A DNA stretch of 64,000 nucleotides from Planctomycetota bacterium (GCA_021414025.1 JAIOPG010000004.1:62001-126000); one strand, 5' to 3'; shown: positions 50,201-63,131, counted from the first letter of the stretch. Notes: generated by a model from the letters alone, not told the origin. Numbers and translations: made by a program.

Positions 50201-50223
50201 TTGCCAAAAAAAAGGCATATTAT
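50201..50223. repeat. AT-rich inverted repeat upstream of gene 6
   Basis: TTGCC, eight A, GGCATATTAT. A related block, TTGCC...GGCATATTAT, lies at 52700-52730 upstream of PxPG-CTERM gene 8. Confidence 0.5.
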
Positions 50224-50281
50224 GAACCACTTTTAAAGCGTTCCAGGGTCTTGCCAATCGGGGCAATGTCGTCGTAAGGAA

Positions 50282-50322
50282 ATAAAAATAAAAGACGCTC
50301 CTCTTTTGAGTGGAGCGTCTTT
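50282..50322 (-). terminator. Terminator of PxPG-CTERM gene 7
   Basis: Eleven-bp stem AAAGACGCTCC/GGAGCGTCTTT with 10-base loop, followed on the minus strand by TTATTTTTATT; 24 bases after the stop. Confidence 0.85.
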
Positions 50323-50346
50323 GTCTTCAATCCAATCGAAGGTCGA

Positions 50347-51237
50347 TTACTTGCGCCGCCGCATCATGAGACCTGCAAGTCCAAGCAGTGCAACAACGCC
50401 GGGAGTCGGAACTGGCGGTGCATAGAAGGACCAAGCAGCTTGGCCGCCAACCACACCATCAAAGGAAGGGTCGAAGGTCCAAGTTTTGCCGCTAATAGTG
50501 TACTTAGTCTGGGCATCGCTTTTCACATTGGCGCTGGCCATGGTGTACAAGGTTGTTCCGCCGGTTTGAGCGGTCGACTTTCCGGTCCAATTGAACCACA
50601 CCGCCATCGTGGCCGTGCCGCCATTGGCGAGAATGTCACTGGTTTTCAGGCTATAGCGCCCGATCATGATCATGTGGTCGGCATTGGCTGAAGCGTTGGT
50701 TTCAAACCCAGCATCGCTCGGCGAATTTTGGGTGACTCCGGCGCCGACAAAGAGAGGAGTCGCGTTGAAGCCACCAATGATCGAGCCGACATTCGAATTC
50801 GGATTGGTGAAGTAGGAATCTGCGGCCACGTTGCCGGTGTTGCCCGCGCCTTGCGTGCGGGCGCCGACCGTCATGAAGGAGTCCCAGGTGTTGTTGCCGG
50901 TGCCGCCGTTGGCGCCGGAGCCGGGGAGCCAGCTAACGTTGCTGTGCTGGAAGTTCAAGCCGAGGCTGTTGGTGAACTTAGATGTCTTGTTGACCCCAAA
51001 CGTCGAGGCATCGGTAGTGGCTTGGCCGTACAGATTCACCATGCGCTCACCCTGGGTGCCGGTTCCGGAAGCGGAATTGAATTTGAGGAAGACGTCCATG
51101 ACCGAGTATTGAACACCCGCGTCCGTGACGAGATAGTTGTGGGCATAGAGGCCTTGAGCTCCCGAGACTGACGCGCTGGCAACGCCGGCGAATGAGATGG
51201 TGAGCAGTGTCGAGACGATTTGATATGAGTTTTTCAT
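50347..51237 (-). CDS. Secreted protein with PxPG-CTERM sorting signal (7)
   Basis: A 296-residue protein with signal peptide (1-22, ending ASAS), a beta-rich domain including NYLVTDAGVQYSVMDVFLKF (about 34-53) and NNTWDSFMTVGARTQG (about 117), and the C-terminal VPTPG, hydrophobic run, RRRK. It is a paralogue of gene 8 (51686-52465), which has NYLVVDGGNRYSVMDVY and NAWDSFVSMGARSQS at the same places. Only one Cys-free, Ser/Thr/Asn-rich body; extracellular role likely. Its start codon overlaps the stop of an upstream open frame as ATGA. Confidence 0.82.
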   Translation of the reverse strand: MKNSYQIVSTLLTISFAGVASASVSGAQGLYAHNYLVTDAGVQYSVMDVFLKFNSASGTGTQGERMVNLYGQATTDASTFGVNKTSKFTNSLGLNFQHSNVSWLPGSGANGGTGNNTWDSFMTVGARTQGAGNTGNVAADSYFTNPNSNVGSIIGGFNATPLFVGAGVTQNSPSDAGFETNASANADHMIMIGRYSLKTSDILANGGTATMAVWFNWTGKSTAQTGGTTLYTMASANVKSDAQTKYTISGKTWTFDPSFDGVVGGQAAWSFYAPPVPTPGVVALLGLAGLMMRRRK

Positions 51238-51464
51238 AAATCCTTGATTCCCTTACAGTTCTGTTTGAAATACGACAAACGCTTTTCCAACAACCGCCGA
51301 ACATGATTTGGATAGGCACAAGCCTGGACCACGATTTCTAGTTTTTCAGGATCCCGCAGAAATTTCGCTGTCGGCCAAGGCCAGAAAGGATTGCCCTTGC
51401 CTTGCGAAATGACTTGAGTGTCCCACTCCTTTTCACCAACCTCAACTACGCCCTTGGATCCTGA
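51234..51464 (-). other. Open frame of 76 codons without a start, ending at ATGA of gene 7
   Basis: The minus-strand frame is open from 51464 to the TGA at 51236-51234, which overlaps the ATG of gene 7. It reads like protein (Trp, charged and hydrophobic residues alternate, e.g. GNPFWPWPTAKFLRDPEKLE and CAYPNHVRRLLEKRL), but has no ATG; the only in-frame GTG comes at codon 45. It may be the remains of an older gene, or a leader peptide coupled to gene 7, or chance. The same stretch lies in the leader after the promoter at 51526-51499. Not recognised. Confidence 0.35.
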
Positions 51465-51685
51465 TCATTTTCAAGATCAACATTCCTAAGGCAGGGACAA
51501 ACTAGGTCGATTTTGAATCATGTCAAAAATAAGTAGTGAAAAATTTTGATTTTGTGGAACCGAGATATCCAATATCGAAATTTCGAAAAATATCAACGAT
51601 GTTATTTGCCAACCCAAAGTAAAAATAAAAGACCCCGATGATTAAATCATCGGGGTCCTTGGTTTCCAAAGGGATTGTTAGTAAA
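51238..51685 (-). promoter_or_regulatory. Upstream region of gene 7 and end of gene 8
   Basis: Minus-strand promoter TTGACA (51526-51521), 16 bases, TAGTTT (51504-51499), giving a ~260-base leader that begins with a small hairpin (TTGATC/GATCA, near 51463-51482). AAGGA lies 4 bases before the ATG of gene 7. Unlike the other leaders, no UUCCC hairpin is evident. Between 51527 and 51619 I see only AT-rich DNA. Confidence 0.5.
51620..51657 (-). terminator. Terminator of PxPG-CTERM gene 8
   Basis: Twelve-bp stem GACCCCGATGAT/ATCATCGGGGTC with loop TAA, followed on the minus strand by TTTTATTTTTAC; 28 bases after the stop. Confidence 0.85.
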
Positions 51686-52465
51686 TCAGGCCTGACGACG
51701 ACGGCCGACAAGACCAGCCAGTCCGACCAGGGCCAGAGCGCCTGGGGCCGGAACAACGAAGGTGTTGTAAACCAAGTTCGTGTTAAACGCAGGCTGAGAA
51801 GTCGTTCCGCCACCAGCGATGGTGCCGTTGACCTTCAGAGTGAGCTTGCCCTTGATCTGCATCGACAGGGTGTCCGCGTTGGTGTACCCGGTCACATTGA
51901 CCGTGAAACGACCGAGCAGAAGACGCTTGTCGGCATACGAACCAGCCAAATCGGCTGGATCATTCGGCAAGTTGGTCTGCCAACCCGCTCCGACGTAAGC
52001 CGGAGTCGCGTTGTAACCACCTTGAATGGTTGAAGCGCCAGCAGTGCCCGCGTTGGCGAAGTACACGTCGCCACCAATTGCTTGGTTGGTGATCGCGGCG
52101 GACTGACTACGTGCACCCATGCTCACGAACGAATCCCATGCATTTGCATTGGCTGCGTTCGAAGGCATCCAGCCGCTTCCGTCGGAGTGCACCCAGGCGG
52201 CTCCGTTGGTTGCAGTGGCGGCATCGCCGGCGTTCTGAACGCCATTGCGAGTCGTGCGGCAGAAGGCATTGGTGCCGGTCTGACCGAACAGGTTGACGCA
52301 CTTGTCGAACGCGCCGGTGAAATCGGCATAGACGTCCATGACTGAGTAGCGATTGCCGCCATCAACGACCAGGTAGTTTGTACCCGTAATGCCGAGGAAG
52401 GCCGCGTTGGCACTTGCGGCAGTCGCAAGCACTCCAAAACCAATTACGCTCTTTGGGAAACCCAT
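51686..52465 (-). CDS. Secreted protein with PxPG-CTERM sorting signal (8)
   Basis: A 259-residue paralogue of gene 7: signal peptide (1-21, ending ANAAF), NYLVVDGGNRYSVMDVYADF (about 30-49), WDSFVSMGARSQS (about 110), GGYNATPAYVGAGWQ (about 147), C-terminal VPAPG, hydrophobic run, RRRQA. Two Cys near 57 and 69 could form a disulfide that gene 7 lacks. Own terminator and probable own promoter. Function unknown; sorting to the cell surface or matrix is inferred from the C-terminus. Confidence 0.82.
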   Translation of the reverse strand: MGFPKSVIGFGVLATAASANAAFLGITGTNYLVVDGGNRYSVMDVYADFTGAFDKCVNLFGQTGTNAFCRTTRNGVQNAGDAATATNGAAWVHSDGSGWMPSNAANANAWDSFVSMGARSQSAAITNQAIGGDVYFANAGTAGASTIQGGYNATPAYVGAGWQTNLPNDPADLAGSYADKRLLLGRFTVNVTGYTNADTLSMQIKGKLTLKVNGTIAGGGTTSQPAFNTNLVYNTFVVPAPGALALVGLAGLVGRRRQA

Positions 52466-52875
52466 TGTTCATACTCCAGATGTCCGGTAGGGAAAGGGAA
52501 GAAAGGGAACACAGTGAAGTGAAGGGAACATGGTCTACCGGGATGAGACCATGAACACAGCATGACTCGAAAAAGCATGCGCTCAAGTAATAAAACAGTT
52601 TTTTTGTCATTTTCTTCATTTATTTTGGATCAATCGAGGACTCAATTTGACTGAAATCAGCGATTTCGAGGTTGAAATGAATTTATAGCGTCAAAAAAAT
52701 TGCCTTTTTTGACATAAAAACGGCATATTATTGCTTAAATTTATAGGACTATGAAATGGTTTCACCAGGGAACAATTTGCATCGATTGAATCAAATTGAA
52801 TCCGAAGCAATCTTTTCGAGTTTGCGGTTCAATCACAGGCTCTATATCAACGCCTGATTCAACAAGGAGTCCAAC
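52466..52875. promoter_or_regulatory. Divergent upstream region of gene 8 and the dehydrogenase gene
   Basis: For gene 8 (minus): a weak promoter of the same geometry, TTGAGC (52586-52581), 16 bases, CATGCT (52564-52559); then hairpin ATGGTCT/AGACCAT at 52530-52552 with TCCC in the loop, two GTTCCC motifs and TTCCCTTTCCC before GGAG and the ATG. An AT-rich repeat TTGCC...GGCATATTAT lies at 52700-52730. For the plus-strand dehydrogenase: AAGGAG at 52863 before the GTG, and a possible -10 TATATC near 52842. The middle is AT-rich without a gene. Confidence 0.5.
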
Positions 52876-53742
52876 GTGAGCGCTCAAATTCAAAAATGTG
52901 CTGTGATTGGTGCTGGAACAATGGGTGCGGGCATCGCTTTTGTCGCGGCAATGAGCGGGATCGACACGTTTCAGATGGATGTGAAGTCTGAACAGCTCGA
53001 TCGTGCCCGCGCCTATCACAAGAAGACTGCCGATCGCAGCGTCGAGAAGAAGCGAATGTCCCAGACGGAAGCGGATGCGGCTCTTGCGAGGATTCATTAC
53101 GTCGCTTCCATGGATCAAGCGAAAGGCGCGGAGTGGGTCATCGAGGCGGCCACCGAAAATGTCGAATTGAAGAAGAAGATCTTTCGCGAGATGCAATCGC
53201 ACTTCCCGGCGCCCGCGATCTTGTCCACCAACACCAGCAGCATTTCAATCACCGAGATCGCCGCCGCGGTCGGAGCGGATGCACCGCGGGTGATCGGCAT
53301 GCACTTCTTCAACCCGGTCCCTGTGATGGCGCTGGTCGAAGTGATCAAGGGATCGGCCACCAGTCCGGAGACCACTCAACGAACGATTGATCTTGCAAAA
53401 AGACTTGGAAAAACACCGGTCCCAGCCCATGACCGGGCGGGATTCGTCTCGAACCGGGTGCTGATGCCGATGATCAATGAGGCCTTTTATGCCTGGATGG
53501 ATGGGGTGGCACAGCCTGAGGACATCGATCAAATCATGAAATTGGGCTGCAATTTCCCCATGGGCCCGCTGCGCCTTGCGGATTTCATCGGGCTGGATGT
53601 CTGCCACGACATCATGATGGTGATGCACCGCGAGCTCGGGAATCCGAAGTACTTTCCTTGTCCGCTGCTGAGGCAACTGGTGACTGCGGGGCGGCTGGGG
53701 GACAAGAGCGGCCGGGGAGTCTTCGAGTATCCGCAGAAATAG
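52876..53742 (+). CDS. 3-Hydroxybutyryl-CoA dehydrogenase-like (3-hydroxyacyl-CoA dehydrogenase)
   Basis: A 288-residue short-type 3-hydroxyacyl-CoA dehydrogenase. VIGAGTMGAGIAFVAAMSG (about 10-28) binds NAD; ILSTNTSSISITEIA (about 115); GMHFFNPVPVMALVEVI (about 139, with the catalytic His) and the C-terminal RLGDKSGRGVFEY. It oxidises or reduces 3-hydroxyacyl-CoA in fatty acid breakdown or butyrate/PHB-type metabolism. GTG start at 52876 with AAGGAG 7 bases upstream. Single gene in its unit as far as seen. Confidence 0.9.
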   Translation: MSAQIQKCAVIGAGTMGAGIAFVAAMSGIDTFQMDVKSEQLDRARAYHKKTADRSVEKKRMSQTEADAALARIHYVASMDQAKGAEWVIEAATENVELKKKIFREMQSHFPAPAILSTNTSSISITEIAAAVGADAPRVIGMHFFNPVPVMALVEVIKGSATSPETTQRTIDLAKRLGKTPVPAHDRAGFVSNRVLMPMINEAFYAWMDGVAQPEDIDQIMKLGCNFPMGPLRLADFIGLDVCHDIMMVMHRELGNPKYFPCPLLRQLVTAGRLGDKSGRGVFEYPQK

Positions 53743-53829
53743 TTTCGAAGGCGCACATGCAGGCCTTCGAGGCGTCTGCGGCGGCGCACGTCGCAGTCAT
53801 GTCGGCATCGGGTGCCGTACCATCGCCGC

Positions 53830-55122
53830 ATGAATTCAATCAGGCCCGCCAAGCTTGTGGCGGTGATCGGTGGATTGGGATTCGCGAGTGGGTTGCCCAA
53901 TGTGATGGTCACGGACACGCTCAGCGCCTGGCTGGCGGATCTTAAGATCGACATCAAGACCATCGGACTCTTCGCGCTGGTGACACTGCCCTACGCCTTC
54001 AAGTTTGTGTGGTCGCCGCTCTTGGATCGCTTCGCCGTGCCCGGCTTCGGATGGCTTGGTGCGCGAAGAAGCTGGCTGATTGTCCTTCAAGCATTGCTGC
54101 TGGTCGCCCTGCTGGCCTTGGCATGGTGCGGGCCCGAGCACTCCGGATCTCCGCTCATGGCGTTCGCCCTCATCGCCCTGGCCACATCAATGCTGAGTGC
54201 CACGCTGGATATCGCCGTGGATGCCCATCGATCGGACGTCTCCCAGGATGAAAAGGGCCCGGCCGCCAGCGCCTATGTGGCGGGATACCGGATGGCGTTT
54301 GTTCTGGCCGGTTCGCTGGCGCTGGTGGCGGTCGCGAAAGTGGCTCCCTGGCTTGAATCCTCATCTGAGGAAGCGGCAAGGGCCACGGCATGGCGAATTG
54401 TCTATGCGGGCTCGGCCGGCCTCCTTTTCATTGGGTTGATCTCTGCGCTGCTTGCCCCGGAGCCGACGGAACGCCAACCGCCCCAATCCCTTCGCGAGGC
54501 CATCGTGGCTCCACTGCTTGCGTTTCACAATCGATTTCACGGAAGGCTGGTGCTGGTCCTGGTCTTTATCTTTCTGTTCCGGTTGCCCGATTTGCTTGGC
54601 AATCGGATGACCATGCCCTTCCTGAGGAACGAGATTGGCTTCACACTGGAGGAGATCGGTTTCCTGAGGCAGGCGCTGGGATTTGCCATGACGATGGCCG
54701 GAGCCGTCATCGGCGGGATCGCCGTGAAGCGGTTCGGGATCTCTCGAACGCTTCTGGTGTTCGGCCTGCTGCAATGTCTGAGCAACGCGGGCTACATCGT
54801 GCTGGCCCAGGCCGGGAGGTCGGTGCCGACCTTCGCGTGCGTCATCGTGATCGAGAATCTGTGCAACGGCATGGTGTCGGCGGCGTTCGTGGCGTACTTC
54901 ATGTCGCTCTGCGATCGGACTTCCAGCGCCGCCCAATACGCCTTGCTGTCGGGTGTGATGTATCTGGCGGGTGCCACCATCGGCGGCGCGTCGGGCTGGC
55001 TGGTGGAGTTGATGGGCTACCAGGGCTTCTTCCTCTTCAGCATCTTGATCGGGATTCCCGCGATCGCCCTGATCGGCATCGCCACCCGTCCCGCTAGAAT
55101 CAATCCTTCATTCGCAAATTGA
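53830..55122 (+). CDS. ampG: AmpG-like MFS transporter (muropeptide permease family)
   Basis: A 430-residue membrane protein with 12 predicted helices. GFASGLPNVMVTDTLSAWLAD (about 14; the SGLP...L..WL element of AmpG), ALVTLPYAFKFVWSPLLDR (about 46) and DIAVDAHRSDV (about 125) are typical. AmpG imports anhydromuropeptides from cell-wall turnover, which would suit the MltA enzyme at 40.6 kb. Some members of this clan carry other substrates (acetyl-CoA-like). ATG 53830 is chosen over the GTG at 53812. Ends 12 bases before aconitase. Confidence 0.75.
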   Translation: MNSIRPAKLVAVIGGLGFASGLPNVMVTDTLSAWLADLKIDIKTIGLFALVTLPYAFKFVWSPLLDRFAVPGFGWLGARRSWLIVLQALLLVALLALAWCGPEHSGSPLMAFALIALATSMLSATLDIAVDAHRSDVSQDEKGPAASAYVAGYRMAFVLAGSLALVAVAKVAPWLESSSEEAARATAWRIVYAGSAGLLFIGLISALLAPEPTERQPPQSLREAIVAPLLAFHNRFHGRLVLVLVFIFLFRLPDLLGNRMTMPFLRNEIGFTLEEIGFLRQALGFAMTMAGAVIGGIAVKRFGISRTLLVFGLLQCLSNAGYIVLAQAGRSVPTFACVIVIENLCNGMVSAAFVAYFMSLCDRTSSAAQYALLSGVMYLAGATIGGASGWLVELMGYQGFFLFSILIGIPAIALIGIATRPARINPSFAN

Positions 55123-55134
55123 GGAATTTGAAAC

Positions 55135-57843
<2,709 letters not shown>

Positions 57844-57914
57844 AAACCTGCTGATTTCCGGGATAAAACGCATGATTTTGCATTCGCGCCGCGCGGCGAT
57901 GCCACGATGCTTCG

Positions 57915-58571
57915 ATGAGCACATCCATTGTTCACAAGGCGTGGGAGTGGTTCGCGCAGTGCGAGGAACACTTTCTTGGACGGGCCCGCACGGACGCGGA
58001 GAGCGCCGTCAGGGACGCGCTTCGCCAGCAATCGCCCAAAAAGTTCGCCGCCTTCGAAACCCGGGAGTTGTGCTGCCTCGGCCTCTACCAACCACCTCTT
58101 TCGGATCTGGCCCTGGCGGTCAAGAAGAATCGATGGTCGCGAGCGGGCGCACTGCTGGGTCAGGCGCTTGGCCGCAGAGTCGCATCGCGCATGAATGCGG
58201 CCCTGAAATCGCAGGGGCACACCTGGATCGTGGTTCCGATTCCGACCCCGTTCCTTCGCCGACTGTCCCGCGGGATTGACCATTCGGACCTCATCGCAGC
58301 GTCGGTCGCGCGGGAATTGAACCTGCCCCTATGCCGCGCGCTCTGGCAGCGCTTCGGGCGGACTCAAAAGACCCTGGACCGATCGGGCCGGTTGCGTCGT
58401 GTGCAGCGGTTCAAGTCTCGACGCCGGCACCGGCGGGGACTTGCCGGGAAATCCATCCTTCTTGTGGATGACATTCGTACGACCGGGGCCACCATTGAGG
58501 AGGCCAGTCGGGTGCTCCGCCAACGCGGGGCGGTTCGGATCGCCGCCGCCGTCATTTGCGTGGTCGAATAG
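57915..58571 (+). CDS. ComF-like phosphoribosyltransferase without zinc finger
   Basis: A 218-residue protein. [19 protein letters not shown] (about 56) corresponds to the ComF linker, [23 protein letters not shown] (about 106) is the ComF mark, and [20 protein letters not shown] (about 176) is the PRPP-binding motif of type I phosphoribosyltransferases. The zinc-binding Cys pairs that open most ComF proteins are missing; only C62/C63-like residues remain. ComF helps DNA uptake in transformable bacteria; many ComF-like proteins have no tested role. No competence genes nearby. Confidence 0.75.
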   Translation: MSTSIVHKAWEWFAQCEEHFLGRARTDAESAVRDALRQQSPKKFAAFETRELCCLGLYQPPLSDLALAVKKNRWSRAGALLGQALGRRVASRMNAALKSQGHTWIVVPIPTPFLRRLSRGIDHSDLIAASVARELNLPLCRALWQRFGRTQKTLDRSGRLRRVQRFKSRRRHRRGLAGKSILLVDDIRTTGATIEEASRVLRQRGAVRIAAAVICVVE

Positions 58572-59105
58572 GGGTCCGACGCAGCTTCCGGGCCGCAGAA
58601 ACGCCTCAATTCCTGCGTTCTCCGGGTTGGGGAGCAGGGGTTATGAACAAAGTGGATTCCGACCCCCTTGGAGTTGACAGGCACGGGGATTTGGTTAGAC
58701 TCCTCGACCCTGCATTTCCAGCCGGAAGGCTTGAAGGCAGGATTCTCTTTGAAAAGTGAACAGTTTGGATACGCCGCGAGGATGTGCGGTTTTCATGATT
58801 TGGTCACGGCCAGATCGTGGGAGCCAGTTCCCATTATTGGGAGCAACTCAGAGATCACAGTCTCTGTTTGTCATATCCTCCGTGAAAGCCAATGACAAGA
58901 ATTGGTCAATTCAACAACTTTTTCTTCCTGAGCAATCGGGATGGCAAGGTTATGACAAGTGATATGAATCCAACGAGTGAGAACTCGTTGGCTGTCGAGA
59001 GATGATTCGACAGAGACCGGCCAAGTCGTTCTTCGGAACGCACTTGGTGGCCAGGTCATCTTCAAGTTTTGAAACAACAGCGGGCTTGCCCGCTTCGTAA
59101 CGAAA
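58572..59105 (+). promoter_or_regulatory. 16S rRNA promoter and leader
   Basis: Strong-looking promoter TTGACA (58674-58679), 16 bases, TAGACT (58696-58701). A boxA-like element CTCTTTGAAAA lies near 58743, as in many rRNA leaders. The ~400-base leader has several inverted repeats (e.g. CCAACGAG/CTCGTTGG near 58972-58992, CTGTCGAGAG...TCGACAG near 58994-59012, AGCGGGC/GCCCGCT near 59078-59093) that could serve rRNA processing. No protein gene is seen. Confidence 0.65.
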
Positions 59106-60848
<1,743 letters not shown>

Positions 60849-60869
60849 GTGCGCCACCGCGACCTCTCC

Positions 60870-62234
60870 ATGGCGGGCATTTGCTGTACAACTTTGCCTG
60901 TGCCGCCGAAATTCGAAGCCGACGATGCGCAGGACCTGGCCGCCCGGGCCACGCCGTGGCTGGCGGTCGCGGTGGCTGCGCTGGGGTACTTCGTCGACCT
61001 CTACGACCTGGTGATCTTCAGCGTGGTGCGTGTGGCCAGCCTGGGGAATGACGGGCTGGGACTGCTTCCCGCGGATGCCTCGCAGCGCATCGGCGGATGG
61101 GATCGGATCGCCTCCTTGATGCGTGTGACCTTCGGTTTTGAAAAGGGGGACATCACCAGCGCCGGTGTCGCGATCCTGAACGCGCAATTGCTGGGCATGG
61201 TGCTGGGCGGATTCGCGTGGGGCATGCTGGGGGACCGGCGCGGTCGTTTGGCGACACTGTTCGGCTCGATCGCGCTCTACTCCACCGCAAACATCGCAAC
61301 CTCCTTCGTGACCAGCGTTCCGGCGTACGCCGGGTTGCGTTTCATTGCCGGCTTCGGCCTGGCGGGCGAACTGGGCGCGGGCGTGACGCTGGTGAGCGAA
61401 TTGCTGGGCAAAAGGGCCCGGGGGTGGGGAACCATGATCGTGGCCTTCGCCGGCATGTTTGGCCCGATCGCCGCCAGCTTGGTCGGAGGAACCGTGTCGT
61501 GGCGCACCGCCTACATCATTGGCGGAGTGATGGGATTCGCGCTGCTCGCGTTGCGGCTGGGTGTTGCCGAAAGCGGGATCTATGCGCGAGCGGCGCAACG
61601 AACAAGACGGCGAGGGGATCCGCGCATGCTGTTCTTTCCGCCGGAGCGGCTGCGTCGATTCGCCTGCGTCGTCTTCCTTGGAACACCGATCTGGTTCGTG
61701 GGAGGGGTGATCTTCGTCTTCGCGCCGGAACTGGCGAAGGGCATGGGCCTGACTGGGGAGCCCGTGCGCCCGCCCACCGTGATCATGTGCGGCTACGCCG
61801 GAGCCGCGATCGGTGATCTGGCCAGCAGCGCCCTGAGCCAGTGGATGCGCAGCCGAAGAACCGCGATTTCGCTCTTCATCGGACTGCTTGGGATTTCGAT
61901 CGCGGGACTTTTCATCTTTGGCGGGCGCTCCGCCTTCGCCTTTTACGCATGGACCTTCGCCGCAGGGCTTGCCACCGGATACTGGGCGGTCTTCGTCACG
62001 GTGGCGGGCGAATCCTTCGGAACGAATCTGCGGGCCACCGCCGCCACGACGGCGCCCAACCTCGTGCGGGGTTTCGCGGTGATCATCGTGATGGCGTGGG
62101 AATTGCTGACGCCCGGCGCGGGCATCATCGGCGCGGCGGCACTGGTGGCTGCGATGGTGCTGGGCCTTGGGCTGCTCGCCGTCTGGCGGCTTCCCGAGCC
62201 ATTTGATCGCGATCTGGATTTCGAGGAGGCGTGA
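60870..62234 (+). CDS. MFS transporter (metabolite:proton symporter type)
   Basis: A 454-residue membrane protein with 12 predicted helices. GYFVDLYDLVIFSVVR (about 40) and LGMVLGGFAWGMLGDRRGRLATLFG (about 110; the G-x-x-x-D-R-x-G-R loop between helices 2 and 3) mark the major facilitator superfamily, near the sugar or organic-acid:H+ symporters. TNLRATAATTAPNLVRG (about 387) is a second conserved loop. Start is uncertain: GTG at 60849 or ATG at 60870. Substrate unknown. It is the first gene after the rRNA terminator; no promoter is clear. Confidence 0.78.
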   Translation: MAGICCTTLPVPPKFEADDAQDLAARATPWLAVAVAALGYFVDLYDLVIFSVVRVASLGNDGLGLLPADASQRIGGWDRIASLMRVTFGFEKGDITSAGVAILNAQLLGMVLGGFAWGMLGDRRGRLATLFGSIALYSTANIATSFVTSVPAYAGLRFIAGFGLAGELGAGVTLVSELLGKRARGWGTMIVAFAGMFGPIAASLVGGTVSWRTAYIIGGVMGFALLALRLGVAESGIYARAAQRTRRRGDPRMLFFPPERLRRFACVVFLGTPIWFVGGVIFVFAPELAKGMGLTGEPVRPPTVIMCGYAGAAIGDLASSALSQWMRSRRTAISLFIGLLGISIAGLFIFGGRSAFAFYAWTFAAGLATGYWAVFVTVAGESFGTNLRATAATTAPNLVRGFAVIIVMAWELLTPGAGIIGAAALVAAMVLGLGLLAVWRLPEPFDRDLDFEEA

Positions 62235-62330
62235 GTTTTTCGGCCGAATCTCCGCAAGGATTCATCGCCGCAAGCTTGGCAACGCATCATTTTTGCATCA
62301 TGGGCGGCCAATGCAGTCGATAGGAGGGTG

Positions 62331-63077
62331 ATGAACAACGAGCCGCATCCGCACGGGCAGCACCAGTCCATCTGGCATCCGGAGCGGCGGAAGCACTATC
62401 AGAAAGTGGTCAATCCCATGCACTGGCTGCGCAACCGGTGCTTCCCCCTTTTCGTCGCGCTGGTGCTGCTGCTTTTCATCTATCCGCAGTTCGCCAAGGG
62501 CGACGACGACACCTCGCTGATCGGCGCCTCGCTCTTCGCGCTGCTGCCCGCCATCGGCGTGATCTCGCTCTCGGGCAAGCGCGGCATCGTGGTCACGCTC
62601 ATAGCTCTGGTGGTCTGCCTGATCCTCGCTTTCTCCATGGAGAAAGACCTGCGGCACGCCCTGGTCGGCTGGCCCGGCCTGGTCGTGATTGGTTACTACC
62701 TGTTTTCCACGGTGCTCGTGGCCCACGCCGTCTTCAAGAAGGACGCGATCCAGGACGACCGAATCTATGGCGGGGTCTCCGTCTACATGCTGATCGGCAT
62801 CTTCTTCAGCATCATTCACCACCGCATCAACGAGCTGAACCCCGGCGCCTACCAGACCAGCGTGACCAGCATTCCCGCCCTGCAGCAGTTCAACTGGGAT
62901 GATTTTCTCTACTTCAGCTTCACGACGCTGACCACCATGGGTTACGGCGACATCGTTCCGGTGGCGGCGCGCGCCCGCAGCACTGCCCTGGTCGAAGCGG
63001 TGATCGGCGTGCTCTATCCCGCCGTGCTGATCGCGCGTCTGGTGAACTGGCCTTCGTCCGGCGCCGCCAAGACATGA
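62331..63077 (+). CDS. Potassium channel-like protein (two-pore-helix ion channel domain)
   Basis: A 248-residue protein with about six membrane segments and, near residue 200, the selectivity filter TTMGYGD preceded by the pore helix FLYFSFTTLT. The last helix follows directly. Filter sequence GYG means K+ selectivity. Cytoplasmic RCK/NAD-binding domains are absent, so gating is not of that type; the first 30 residues are polar. AGGAGG lies 6 bases before the ATG at 62331; a GTG one codon upstream is also in frame. Confidence 0.85.
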   Translation: MNNEPHPHGQHQSIWHPERRKHYQKVVNPMHWLRNRCFPLFVALVLLLFIYPQFAKGDDDTSLIGASLFALLPAIGVISLSGKRGIVVTLIALVVCLILAFSMEKDLRHALVGWPGLVVIGYYLFSTVLVAHAVFKKDAIQDDRIYGGVSVYMLIGIFFSIIHHRINELNPGAYQTSVTSIPALQQFNWDDFLYFSFTTLTTMGYGDIVPVAARARSTALVEAVIGVLYPAVLIARLVNWPSSGAAKT

Positions 63078-63131
63078 CACCAACATGGTGGCCGGACGCT
63101 TCGGTTCCGGGTCAACCGACCGGGTGTGACT

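Larger units (their letters stand above)
50019..50346 (-). promoter_or_regulatory. Promoter and leader of PxPG-CTERM gene 6, and terminator zone of gene 7
   Basis: Minus strand: TTGACT (50119-50114), 16 bases ending AGGTGT, TAATAC (50097-50092). The ~70-base leader has hairpin GGTCGA/TCGGCC at 50064-50082 with loop TTTCCCA, then ATTGTTCCC, TTTCTTTCCC and TTACTTCCC before AGAAAAAA and the ATG. No classical ribosome site is seen. An AT-rich inverted repeat lies at 50201-50223. The rest, to 50346, holds the terminator of gene 7. Confidence 0.65.
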
